Of a stretch of 64,000 nucleotides of DNA, positions 26,737-34,780 are shown one piece after another; position 1 is the first letter of the stretch, and each line of letters opens with the position of its first letter. A model generated the notes under the pieces. It did no database searches and was not told the origin of the DNA. It worked only from the letters and a program-made list of their open reading frames with translations. The stretch is from Paenibacillus borealis (GTDB lineage Bacteria; Bacillota; Bacilli; Paenibacillales; Paenibacillaceae). The DNA lies in NCBI RefSeq assembly GCF_000758665.1, contig NZ_CP009285.1, positions 806,001-870,000 on the forward strand, written 5' to 3'. The translations under genes and the position numbers were made by a program.

Positions 26737-27600
26737 AACCAGCTTGACTGTTGAAGAGATCCGGCCCAAGCTTGCAAAGATTATGGATGAGATTGCCCGT
26801 AGAATTTCCTTCGGAGTAGGCCGTGTTAATAAGGAGAGGGTCGATCATGAGCTTTTTGACGATCCAGACTGGGCTGTTTACATAGCGGTAGGCAGACAGG
26901 AGCACGACAAGCTGAAAGCTCTGGCCCAGAGTCAGCTAGGCACGGTCGGCAGCGGTAATCACTTCGTAGATTTGTTTGAGGAAGCCCGAACAGGCCGGGT
27001 ATGGATCACCAATCATTTTGAAAGCAGGGGGTTCGGCCATAAAACAGCGAGCGGTTTCCTTAACCTGGCTGCGGGCAGGGATTATGTGATCCGGCAAGTA
27101 TTAGCCATCCTGGGAACGGAAGCGGACCTCGAAGTGCATAACCATCATAACTACGCTTGGAAAGAAACACATGGCGGCAAAGAAGTCGTCGTCCGCAAAG
27201 GGGCGACCCCGTCGGCGCCGGGCCAGGTTGGTTTCATCGGCGGCAGTATGGGCGATATATCCGTAATCGTTAAAGGGAAGGACAGTAAGGAAAGCGAAGA
27301 TTCTTACTACAGCACAGTACATGGAGCAGGACGAATCATGAGCCGCACCCAGGCGGCAGGCAAAATGAACTGGAAAACCCGCACCCGCAGCGGCGGCCAA
27401 ATCTCGACAGCGCAAATGCTGGAGGCTGTCCGGGATTTCGGTGTTGAGCTGCGCGGTGCAGGCACGGACGAGAGTCCTTTTGTGTACCGGAAGCTTCAAG
27501 AAGTACTGGATGCGCACGCCGAAACCATTGAGATCATGCATGTGCTGAAACCGATTGGTGTGTATGGCTGGGGCGGATGAGTTTGATCCGTATAAGGATT
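26737..27600 (+). pseudogene. Truncated rtcB duplicate
   Basis: Similar to rtcB from codon 77 onward (26737 matches 22507), about 95 percent by eye. It lacks the first 76 codons, including the D/C metal site, and has lost 43 codons in frame between NLAAGRD and YVIRQ. The deletion ends lie in GGCAGAGATT and GGCAGGGATT of the intact gene (22844 and 22973). A further small deletion near 27560 shifts the frame and replaces the C-terminus (VYGWGG-stop at 27580). It retains STVHGAGR but cannot fold normally. A pseudogene arising from duplication. Confidence 0.88.
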
Positions 27601-27652
27601 GAGGCGGAGGAACTTGGGGGTTAAACTGCCAAGTACAAAAAAGTGAACGATT

Positions 27653-27713
27653 GAGGACCGGATGAATGGAGAGGGTGAAAACCCGGAGCCAATAAGCCAG
27701 TCCTCTGTTTTTT
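27653..27713 (+). repeat. Dispersed hairpin element E5
   Basis: GAGGACCGGAT pairs with AAGCCAGTCCTC; inside, GGGTGAAAACCC and CGGAGCCAATA. TGTTTTTT follows. Relative to E2, the U-U mismatch in the outer stem has become a C-G pair, a change that preserves structure. It stands 16 bases before a truncated SF0329-like start codon. Confidence 0.7.
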
Positions 27714-27728
27714 ATGGAGGAGAATCAC

Positions 27729-27800
27729 ATGTCCTGGAGCAAATTGAAACAACAACTGGGGGGCTTTCTGAGCTATTGGAGGATTTTTCTAGTTCTTTAA
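27729..27800 (+). pseudogene. SF0329-like gene, 5' fragment only
   Basis: ATG 27729 opens MSWSKLKQQLGGFLS, matching the first 15 codons of the gene at 14659, then the similarity ends and the frame stops at 27800. The rest was lost, apparently when the TPR gene region was joined. Confidence 0.75.
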
Positions 27801-27879
27801 AGGTTTTTATGTATATTTGTAGAAAAGCATCATATGAAATAAATTGCTATATTAAAAAAATGTTAAGGAGTGTCCATGT

Positions 27880-28491
27880 ATGAATCACCGGTTACAACCA
27901 TTGATGGATCAAGGAGTTGCCTTAAAGCGACAAGGAAACTTAGAAGGGGCGAGAGATTGCTATATTCAAGCTTTAAAGGAAGACCCCACTGAAATGATGA
28001 TTTATATTAATCTCGGGAAAGTTGCTCATTTGCTCCGATCTCAGGATCTAGCGATACGATCCTATCTGGCATCCGCCCACTTGCAAATCGGGCCGGTTGA
28101 AGCCGCTATTCAAAATAACCAACTACCGATGCATCTAAAAATTCAGTACGATAGTTTCTCGAAAGACGTACTTGTTCAGCTTCCTAAAAAATCCGCTTTT
28201 ATTATATTTATCGACCCTAATACGTCTAGACATTTGGCCCATTCGCTTATAGACTTATCACCTGATAAGATGCGAGGCAATCCCGAGCTTTCTCCGTACG
28301 CAGAAATATATCATGCACATATATTCGGAAATGGATCGTATGAGTCAATCATACAACGACACCGTCTAACGTCCAGCGATCAAATAAACATGGACGAAGA
28401 GACGTATATTCCTCTTGGGCGGAAGTTCCTTGTCGAACATTTGAAATGGGATCAGCTTTCAACGACCGATGTTTTAAAGCTCTATTTTTAA
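27880..28491 (+). CDS. TPR-repeat protein of unknown function
   Basis: 203 residues from ATG 27880 with AAGGAG upstream. The first 70 residues form about two tetratricopeptide repeats (LKRQGNLEGARDCYIQALKE, MIYINLGKVAHLLRSQDLAI). The remaining 130 residues are an unfamiliar alpha/beta region with KKSAFIIFIDPNTSRHLAHS. TPRs mediate protein-protein contacts; no partner is obvious, since the next unit is an opposite-strand transposase remnant. Low GC content and position between repeat copies point to acquisition. Confidence 0.55.
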   Translation: MNHRLQPLMDQGVALKRQGNLEGARDCYIQALKEDPTEMMIYINLGKVAHLLRSQDLAIRSYLASAHLQIGPVEAAIQNNQLPMHLKIQYDSFSKDVLVQLPKKSAFIIFIDPNTSRHLAHSLIDLSPDKMRGNPELSPYAEIYHAHIFGNGSYESIIQRHRLTSSDQINMDEETYIPLGRKFLVEHLKWDQLSTTDVLKLYF

Positions 28492-28533
28492 CTATAAATC
28501 AGCAAAAACGGATACAGAAAATGCCAATAGTAC

Positions 28534-29215
28534 TTAGACAACATTGAATCGCTCATATATCGTCTGAAACGGAATCCCCCTTTGAGCGCAGTCGTAGACA
28601 TACCGAAGCCGGTCTTGCTGGAGCTGCTTTCGTACCCTGCGAAGTCCTTCGCCAAAAGGACCGGGTTGTCCCAAACCGACCGTGCAATACAGATGTGTCC
28701 AGGCCAAAAGTGCCCAAAAGCGGGAAAAACGCCTTGGCGGAACGAACTTGGTAGGTGTCAAAACCCAAGTTGTTTTTGGATTGGCGAAAGAAGATTTCGA
28801 TGGGCCAGCGTTTAGCATAGTACGTGGCAATCGATTCGGTTTCCAGTGAAATATCCGTACAACAAAAGGCGCGCAGAGCTTTCGGTTCACCAAAAGCCTG
28901 CTTCGGCCAACAGAGTAAGACCACGGCATTTGCTATTCCATTCAGCACTCCTTCGTAACGATACATCCAAGTACGACGAACCGTTCACGGTAAAGAGGCG
29001 AACGTCTTCTTTTCGGATATGCTTTGCGAAGTCTTGCACCGAAGTTCGGATGCCTTGAGGATACAATATCCGGTTGGTTTTCAGTGCTCCAATAAAGTGG
29101 TAGCCTGCGGCAGCATACGCATCGATGACGCGAGGACAGGGAAAGCAGGAATCTACCAAACAATATCCGCCGTGGGTCGGAAGAGGCAGTGTCTTCGTGG
29201 TGACTACTTTTTAAC
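28534..29215 (-). mobile_element. IS4-type transposase remnant, several frameshifts
   Basis: Three overlapping minus-strand frames each hold part of a DDE transposase. One has the IS4 signature YYAKRWPIEIFFRQSKNN (the Y-2-R-3-E-6-K pattern carrying the catalytic glutamate); another has SCFPCPRVIDAYAAAGYHFI and the first D-containing strand; a third has the C-terminal tail FQTIYERFNVV. The N-terminal quarter is missing at 29215. No clear terminal inverted repeats. A dead insertion sequence, useful as a marker of past mobility. Confidence 0.8.
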
Positions 29216-29544
29216 ACAAGGAAAGCACTTTGTCTCTATTCTTTTGTGTTTTACATTTTACTGGAAGTGAATTTGCTCATTTATAGTTTTAAATAAAATC
29301 TGATGCGGCACTCTAGATAAACATAGATTTTGAGGGCTTTAACCGGTATTCAGTTTGTTCAATGTATCGTTTCACGATGAAATTACAATATTTCTCGACA
29401 AGCTCTATGACATGGTAAATACGAGCTGACTGTCTAAATTTTACAGAAGGTGCATTAAAGCGAGCAAGGAAATGGCAACGAAAAAATCGTAATTACTCAA
29501 GAAGGAAACGCAAAGCAAAAACAATAATAAAGGTGGGGTACCAC
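29216..29544. other. AT-rich spacer without recognisable gene
   Basis: I see no protein-like frame or strong hairpin here. The last 40 bases contain purine-rich, A-rich leader sequence and AAAGGTGG, the ribosome-binding site of the next gene. Confidence 0.4.
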
Positions 29545-29823
29545 TTGGAAATAAAGTTGCCGAAATCTCTATTCGATAAGTTTGAAGCCGCCGACCTTGA
29601 CATGGAGGTCTCACTTGCTTGGGTGCTGGGTTATGTCCGGCATGAGTTTACTCAGCAACTGGACTCTGGTCTTTTAGACTTCTCGTTCAATGAATACATA
29701 ACCATCGACATCCCCGACGATATAATCCAGCAGCTCCGGTTTCACATTCATCCTGAAGTCAGTCTGGATCAAATTGCCCATTTCCTTTGTTTGCTAGCAT
29801 TCGCATTAGGAGGGAATGAGTAA
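29545..29823 (+). CDS. Small acidic protein, first gene of a four-gene cassette
   Basis: 92 residues from TTG 29545, eight bases after AGGTGG; a GTG at 29533 inside that site is less likely. The sequence is acidic (KFEAADLDMEVSL, TIDIPDDIIQQLRFHIHPEV) and probably folds as a compact helical protein. No family recognised. The stop is immediately followed by the GTG of the next gene, so the two are translated together. It could be a regulator or inhibitor of the larger partner. Confidence 0.5.
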   Translation: MEIKLPKSLFDKFEAADLDMEVSLAWVLGYVRHEFTQQLDSGLLDFSFNEYITIDIPDDIIQQLRFHIHPEVSLDQIAHFLCLLAFALGGNE

Positions 29824-30906
29824 GTGACTAAGCCAACACCTGCATTAAACGTTTTTGAAAATTCGCTACTCCAACTGGATCAGCTGGAGCAGAATATCCA
29901 GCTAATCCACCGAGATATTTTGAATATCAGCTACCTGGAAGTGAATCGCTCTCCGTCGGCGCTCGATGGCTACGATTATGCGTTTGCACTTGTATTTGGG
30001 GTGCTCGGCGGTATTGCCTCTTCCAACAAGCGAATCGAGGTTATGCTCGACAAAGTACATACTGATTCATCCAAATCGAACCCGAAAGCATTCCTCGGCA
30101 AGCTCCTTCAACATAATGGGGATGAAATCGACCAAGCGACGATGTCAGGTGGCCTCAAGGGATTTATCAATCGCGATTATGAGAGCAGGCCAGAGGTTGG
30201 TTTTCATCGGCTGATGCGAGGACATGACCCTTTTTCTATGTCTGGTGACAATCCGTTTCAGTTGCTCTGTAATCAGCATGGCCTTCTAAAAGGCATTCTG
30301 CAAGTGTTTCGACATCTTACAGCCGACACATTCTCGAAGCAAGGGTTGCCAATTCCATTCCATTCCTTTTTTGATTATGAAAAAGACGGTAAGCTGAGTA
30401 ACTGGCTGCTCAAGATTACCAAAGAAAGCGTCAAAGCAGCCGATGTCAACCAGGTAACGGCTTTTAATCATATGTTTACAGTCCGCATGCAGGATATTGG
30501 AGTCCAAGGGTTGGTATATGCACTGTGTCGGGCTTATTTTTTCGCTCATGACATTAAAGATGATATCCGAAAATCGCAGGTAAAGATTATTGCGTATACA
30601 AGCTGTTTTTTTACACATGGGATTACTGGTATGGTTCGTCAGGGAGGGGTGCCTTATATCAATTGGCCAACGCTCTCGATGCTAATGAAGGAGATGTTTG
30701 TTCTTTTTAAGCTTAACTATCAGGAAATTAAATCATTGGAGCGGGTAACAGCTTCACTTGTAACGGAGAACCGGTTGTTGGAGAGGAAAGTGTACGAAAC
30801 GGGTAACTCGCTCGTCAGCCATGTAGACGGAAGCGGGTATATACGGGAGCTTCAAAAGCAGGATAGAATTTTCGAGGATTTGGTTGATTTTTTTGAGGAG
30901 GACTAA
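29824..30906 (+). CDS. 360-residue helical protein of unknown function, cassette gene 2
   Basis: GTG start directly after the previous stop. The sequence is mostly helical, with a glycine-rich hydrophobic stretch (YAFALVFGVLGGIASSN, about 47-63), histidine-containing loops (HRLMRGHDPFS, LPIPFHSFFD) and a further hydrophobic helical region around VQGLVYALCRAYFFAHDI. The GHD and HSFFD spots could bind metal, but no established motif is met. It is the largest protein of the cassette and thus the likely effector. I do not recognise the family. Confidence 0.5.
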   Translation: MTKPTPALNVFENSLLQLDQLEQNIQLIHRDILNISYLEVNRSPSALDGYDYAFALVFGVLGGIASSNKRIEVMLDKVHTDSSKSNPKAFLGKLLQHNGDEIDQATMSGGLKGFINRDYESRPEVGFHRLMRGHDPFSMSGDNPFQLLCNQHGLLKGILQVFRHLTADTFSKQGLPIPFHSFFDYEKDGKLSNWLLKITKESVKAADVNQVTAFNHMFTVRMQDIGVQGLVYALCRAYFFAHDIKDDIRKSQVKIIAYTSCFFTHGITGMVRQGGVPYINWPTLSMLMKEMFVLFKLNYQEIKSLERVTASLVTENRLLERKVYETGNSLVSHVDGSGYIRELQKQDRIFEDLVDFFEED

Positions 30907-30911
30907 CGAAT

Positions 30912-31421
30912 ATGCCATTACCAATATTAGTACCGATTATCGCCGCGCTGGGCGGCGTAGTTGCGGGGACTTTATCCCGTCAGCCCGAAGTTAACCGTCT
31001 AAAGCAACAGGTTCGGACGCTACAAGCCGAAATTCAAAGGCTTCAGGCGCTTGTGAAAGAGCAGGATCGGCAGATCAAGGAGCTTAAGATTCGTTACAAC
31101 GCACTCAAGGCGTACCAGTTTACCGAAAAAATAAAGCAAAAGTCCAAGCTGAAGGGGGCATTAATGTTTCAGTATTCTTTCAAAGAATATATGGATCTTC
31201 TTGTGGCACAGGCCAGAGGGGGGAATTATGTTCTGGTTGACGATGAGACGTACTTTTTCAATTCATTCGAACATCTTATGAACACTAGAGAGATTTCTGT
31301 CGAGGAGAAGCTGCTAATTCGTACCTACATCCGAACGAAGTACGCTTATGAAATCGATAACCAGATTGAGCCTCAGATGGGAGATATTGTGGAGAAGGTG
31401 GAGAAGATTAATGTGGCTTAA
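30912..31421 (+). CDS. Membrane-anchored coiled-coil protein, cassette gene 3
   Basis: 169 residues. A single N-terminal hydrophobic helix (LPILVPIIAALGGVVAGTLS) is followed by a 50-residue coiled coil (LKQQVRTLQAEIQRLQALVK) and an acidic C-terminal domain with VLVDDETYFFNSFEHLMN. GAGG precedes the ATG by a few bases. Probably a membrane-tethered trimer or dimer that positions the other cassette products. Its 3' end overlaps the next gene by 11 bases. Confidence 0.5.
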   Translation: MPLPILVPIIAALGGVVAGTLSRQPEVNRLKQQVRTLQAEIQRLQALVKEQDRQIKELKIRYNALKAYQFTEKIKQKSKLKGALMFQYSFKEYMDLLVAQARGGNYVLVDDETYFFNSFEHLMNTREISVEEKLLIRTYIRTKYAYEIDNQIEPQMGDIVEKVEKINVA

Positions 31422-31689
31422 ATCTGTTCTGTGGTACTTGCTGTACTACCTGAAATATTTGGCTGCCGGAGCGCTTGTTAGCGCAATTGTTGCCATTTTC
31501 TTTCCTCCCGCGGCATTGGTTATAATGGGCATAATGCTTCTCGGGGGCCTTCCCGCGGCTTACAAGGATTTGAAGGAGAAACGAGTCCCCGTTATGAAAG
31601 CAAAGCAGATCAATAAACGCTACGCTAAACTAAAAAACGAATTTGAAGGATTTGAAGAGGCGCTACGGTTAACGAAACGCAATATGTAG
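31411..31689 (+). CDS. Small membrane protein, cassette gene 4
   Basis: 92 residues from ATG 31411. Two transmembrane helices ([38 protein letters not shown]) and a basic tail (KKRVPVM-like to LTKRNM). It ends five bases before the start of the decayed dus copy, so the cassette has a sharp right edge. Two small membrane proteins plus two soluble ones on one message is a layout often seen in immune or toxin cassettes; this is inference. Confidence 0.5.
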   Translation: MWLKSVLWYLLYYLKYLAAGALVSAIVAIFFPPAALVIMGIMLLGGLPAAYKDLKEKRVPVMKAKQINKRYAKLKNEFEGFEEALRLTKRNM

Positions 31690-31693
31690 GACG

Positions 31694-32340
31694 AAGCGGC
31701 CTGATCTGTCATCCCGTACTTGCAGCAGCGATCATCCAGGCAGCCAAAGCCGGGGGACTGCCTGTCATTGTAAAAACAAGGCTTGGATTCACTGACATAG
31801 ACGAATGGTGTGATTGGTTAACCCATATCCTGCAGCAAGATATTGTGAATCTGTCCATTCATCTACGCAACAGAGAGGAAATGAGCAAGGTTGATGCCCA
31901 CTGGGAGCTAATTTCGGAGAGCAAGAAGCTGCGCGATGAGATGGCACCACATACCCTGCTGACCATTAACGGGGATATCCCGGAATGTCAGACGGGCCTT
32001 AAGCTTGCAGAAGAGTATGGTGTGGATGGAATATTATGAATCAGGCGCGGAATTTTTCATAATCCGTTTGCGTTTGAACTGGAGCCCAAGGAGCATAGCA
32101 GCGCGGGACTGCTTGATCTGCTACTCCCACATCTGGATCTCTATGATGAGTACTCCGGACAGAAATCACGTTCCTTCAGTCCGTTGCAACGCTTCTTCAA
32201 AATATACTTCCGCAGCTTCGCGGGGCAAGTGAATTAAGAAACACCTTAATTAATACTAAGTCAACAAGTGAAGTGCGTGCGCTGCTAGATGAGTTTGGGA
32301 GTAAGGAACAGGATGGGGCAGAGGAACATGGGACTAAGCT
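31694..32340 (+). pseudogene. Decayed dus copy
   Basis: From AGCGGCCTGAT (matching codon 115 region of the intact gene, near 8625) to the end of dus, with frameshifts and base changes. Recognisable pieces include [40 protein letters not shown] and [11 protein letters not shown]. The N-terminal third, with FMN-binding and active cysteine segments, is absent. It is followed by element E6 and an SF0329-like pseudogene, so the whole dus-element-SF0329 block was duplicated. Confidence 0.85.
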
Positions 32341-32391
32341 TCCGAATTTGGAGAGCTCTGTATATAGAATAGAAATAAACATGAAACGGTT

Positions 32392-32454
32392 AAGGACCGG
32401 CTGAAATGGGAAGGGGAAAACCCGGAGCCAATAAGCCGTTTCTCTGTTTTGTTT
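32392..32454 (+). repeat. Dispersed hairpin element E6
   Basis: AAGGACCGGCT faces AGCCGTTTCTC; inside, GGGGAAAACCC and CGGAGCCAATA. TGTTTTGTTT follows. It precedes the SF0329-like pseudogene by 15 bases. Confidence 0.7.
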
Positions 32455-32468
32455 AGGGAGGAAGACAC

Positions 32469-33023
32469 ATGTCTTGGAGCAAATTGAAGTAGCAACTGGA
32501 GGGCTTTCCCAGTCCTGCGTTAGTAGGTAGAGTAGAATACCGGGCGTCGGGTTACCGTTATCTACCTGATAAATCAGGGATTATAATATCTCGGTGGATA
32601 AAAAGAACATACTCAATATGGGTGATAAATCAAACCAGATCAGATGGTATCAGACAGAGCTGGAAATTAAGAATGCTCCGGATATACATATTACAGTCAC
32701 AATTAACGACATTGAAGTGGTAAGACAAGCCGCCAAAGGGCCTGTGCCAGAGATGCGCCTAATCGTAATGGCCAGAAGCAGAAAAAATATGGAACATGCC
32801 AAAGAGCTGATGGCAGCACAGGCTGCACTCGTTAAATCGAATTTCATCGTGGTGGCTAATATATTTCTGACAACTCCTATAGAGAAGAGCTTGGAGATTG
32901 ATGATATGGTATTGAATATTCTGGCTTTGGTGGACAGACGAGTTGGCAAAAGCAGATTTTGATCATGGACGTGAGGATAGAGTTGAAGCATCCGGTAGTG
33001 GGGTATTTCAATGAGCTGCGAAA
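32469..33023 (+). pseudogene. SF0329-like gene, decayed full-length copy
   Basis: Starts MSWSKLK and then TAG at codon 8. A two-base loss near 32580 shifts the frame; from 32594 the frame reads MDKKNILNMGDKSNQIRWYQ through ALVDRRVGKSRF, closely matching the gene at 14659, and then stops. The last codons (ELKHPVV-YFNELR) are in yet another frame up to about 33023. The start codon of the FtsZ-like gene (33011) lies inside this tail. Confidence 0.85.
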
Positions 33024-33700
33024 GTCGAGTAATTGGAGTTGGAAGCTGCGTGAGGTCATGTTTTAATCAGCTTCCCAATAGCAAGGATTGGGTCAAAGTT
33101 TTTTTCCTAAATAATGATTCTGTATTAGCTTCTTTCTGCGCAGACCACAGATTCAATTACAGAGAGAAGGGTTACTTTGACGGACTGGACGGCGGTATAA
33201 TACATGCACAAAATGGAATGGAAAAGTTAAATGATCCAATTGTTGCATTAGTAAATGAATCATTATGTGCGGCAGTAATCATTATTTGCTTTATGGGCGG
33301 GGACTCGGCACATGGCTTGCGTAATCTTATCAACAGTATTCGGACTACCGGTAGTCCGGTATACCTGATTTCAAGCATCCCCTTTGCTGCGGAAGGCAAA
33401 AGGAAGAGGGCAAATTTCAAAGAATGCCTTAATTCTGTTGTTGATAGGTTGAGTGGCATTTATCTGCTTGATCTGGAAAAAGTCATTCAACATGCAGTTA
33501 TGAGCACTACGGGACAGACATTGCTGGAATTTTTTCGATTCTGTGATGCAGTCATTCTCGATTTCTTCAGTATTTTTGTGTGCGAACTTGAAGAAGCAGA
33601 TAAGAAAGAACGATATATTTATTCATATGATCATTTAGAATCTGAGCTCATTGTCCAAAAGGTGTCGAATATTCGAGATGGGTTGTATGCTCTATTATAA
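33011..33700 (+). CDS. Divergent FtsZ/tubulin-like protein with degenerate GTP-binding loop
   Basis: 229 residues. The order of motifs follows the FtsZ GTPase domain: VIGVGSCVRSCFNQL (FtsZ VIGVGGGGNNAVNRM), VFFLNNDSVLAS (IAVNTDAQAL), AAVIIICFMGGDSAHGLRNL ([20 protein letters not shown]), VYLISSIPFAAEGKRKRANF (VGVVTRPFTFEGRKR), and DRLSGIYLLDLEKV (VDTLIVIPNDRIL). The tubulin signature GGGTGTG is replaced by GGDSAHG, so GTP hydrolysis may be lost. It ends before the C-terminal activation domain. The first four residues come from the SF0329-like pseudogene, so the native N-terminus may have been altered. Role unknown; divergent FtsZ homologues have been linked to membrane remodelling. Confidence 0.65.
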   Translation: MSCESRVIGVGSCVRSCFNQLPNSKDWVKVFFLNNDSVLASFCADHRFNYREKGYFDGLDGGIIHAQNGMEKLNDPIVALVNESLCAAVIIICFMGGDSAHGLRNLINSIRTTGSPVYLISSIPFAAEGKRKRANFKECLNSVVDRLSGIYLLDLEKVIQHAVMSTTGQTLLEFFRFCDAVILDFFSIFVCELEEADKKERYIYSYDHLESELIVQKVSNIRDGLYALL

Positions 33701-33761
33701 TTAGTCATAAGATCATAGGCATATCTTAAATCTAGTAGATCTCAAAACCCTGAAAGGAAGA

Positions 33762-34694
33762 ATGGTCAGAATGACATTTGACGAAGAACTTTACTTGTTA
33801 GAAGAAGAGTGCGAGGGTTTGCCTCAACGCTTAACACGAGAACGGATAATCCAATTCCTCAAGGATAAGATACAGACCCTTAGCGGAACAGATCTCCAGT
33901 TGGCTTACGAGAATTTGGCCCGGTTCTATTTGGACCAGGGGACCGACATCAAAGAAAATTTCATGAATGCCCATGAAGCAAGAATGTATTTTCAAAAAGT
34001 CTTAGACTCTGAGGTTTCGCAATCTCTCCGGGATGCTGCGACCTATCATCTTGGACATGCTGCGTTGTTGGAACGTAATCCAAGGGAGGCATTGAAGTGG
34101 TTTGAACGAGCGCTATCAAGCGAATGTATTGATCGTGGGCGGAAGGTTAAGGCGTACTACCATGCTGCCAGATGTTCAGTTCATATGCAAGAATATGATA
34201 AGGCCAGAGAATATCTTGATTCCGGTAGAGCCTTGGATACTACCCATAAATACCAGACGGAATATGAGGATACATATTATGTGATTCAGATCCCGCGAGT
34301 GGAGCGCCAACTCAAGCCCTATCGGTTATGCATCCCAGGGGAAAATCCACGTGAATTAACGAATCACGAAGTGGTTGAGCTGGAGGATAGCAGTTATGTC
34401 ATTCTCGATATCCGATCTGAACTTCATCCTAAAGCTTTTTATCGGGAAGGGAGCTTGGTCCTCACTGAAGGGTTCGCGCACATGCTGATTTCCTTATCAT
34501 GCAAAGAAAATCACAGTGATGACTATTGGCTAATGAATCATTTCGAGAAGTTACAGCTGCAAAGTTTAAAGGTGATTGTGGCTAGGCAAAATCAGCGATT
34601 TCAAAAAGCGGAGATACCTGTTAAAATTGCTCGCAAACAAGGGAAATACGTCTATGAGGGGCCTGATCTTGGCGTGCTAACCATACTTGAATAG
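33762..34694 (+). CDS. TPR-like helical repeat protein
   Basis: 310 residues; ATG 33762 after GAAAGGAAG (a second ATG at 33771 is possible). Residues about 40-170 hold three or four TPR-type helical pairs (LAYENLARFYLDQGTD, AATYHLGHAALLERNPREAL, VKAYYHAARCSVHMQEYDKA). The C-terminal 140 residues form an alpha/beta region without a known name. It follows the FtsZ-like gene by 61 bases and ends with a terminator, so the two may share a transcript and interact. Confidence 0.55.
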   Translation: MVRMTFDEELYLLEEECEGLPQRLTRERIIQFLKDKIQTLSGTDLQLAYENLARFYLDQGTDIKENFMNAHEARMYFQKVLDSEVSQSLRDAATYHLGHAALLERNPREALKWFERALSSECIDRGRKVKAYYHAARCSVHMQEYDKAREYLDSGRALDTTHKYQTEYEDTYYVIQIPRVERQLKPYRLCIPGENPRELTNHEVVELEDSSYVILDIRSELHPKAFYREGSLVLTEGFAHMLISLSCKENHSDDYWLMNHFEKLQLQSLKVIVARQNQRFQKAEIPVKIARKQGKYVYEGPDLGVLTILE

Positions 34695-34701
34695 CTATTG
34701 C

Positions 34702-34735
34702 ATAAGACTGGTAACATTGCTGTTACTAGTCTTAT
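34702..34735. terminator. Intrinsic terminator
   Basis: ATAAGACTGGTAACA and TGTTACTAGTCTTAT form a 15-bp stem with one G-T pair and loop TTGC; GTCATTCT follows. Confidence 0.75.
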
Positions 34736-34780
34736 GTCATTCTAGTGGTGTAAATCATAACACACTGGAGGATGACGAGA

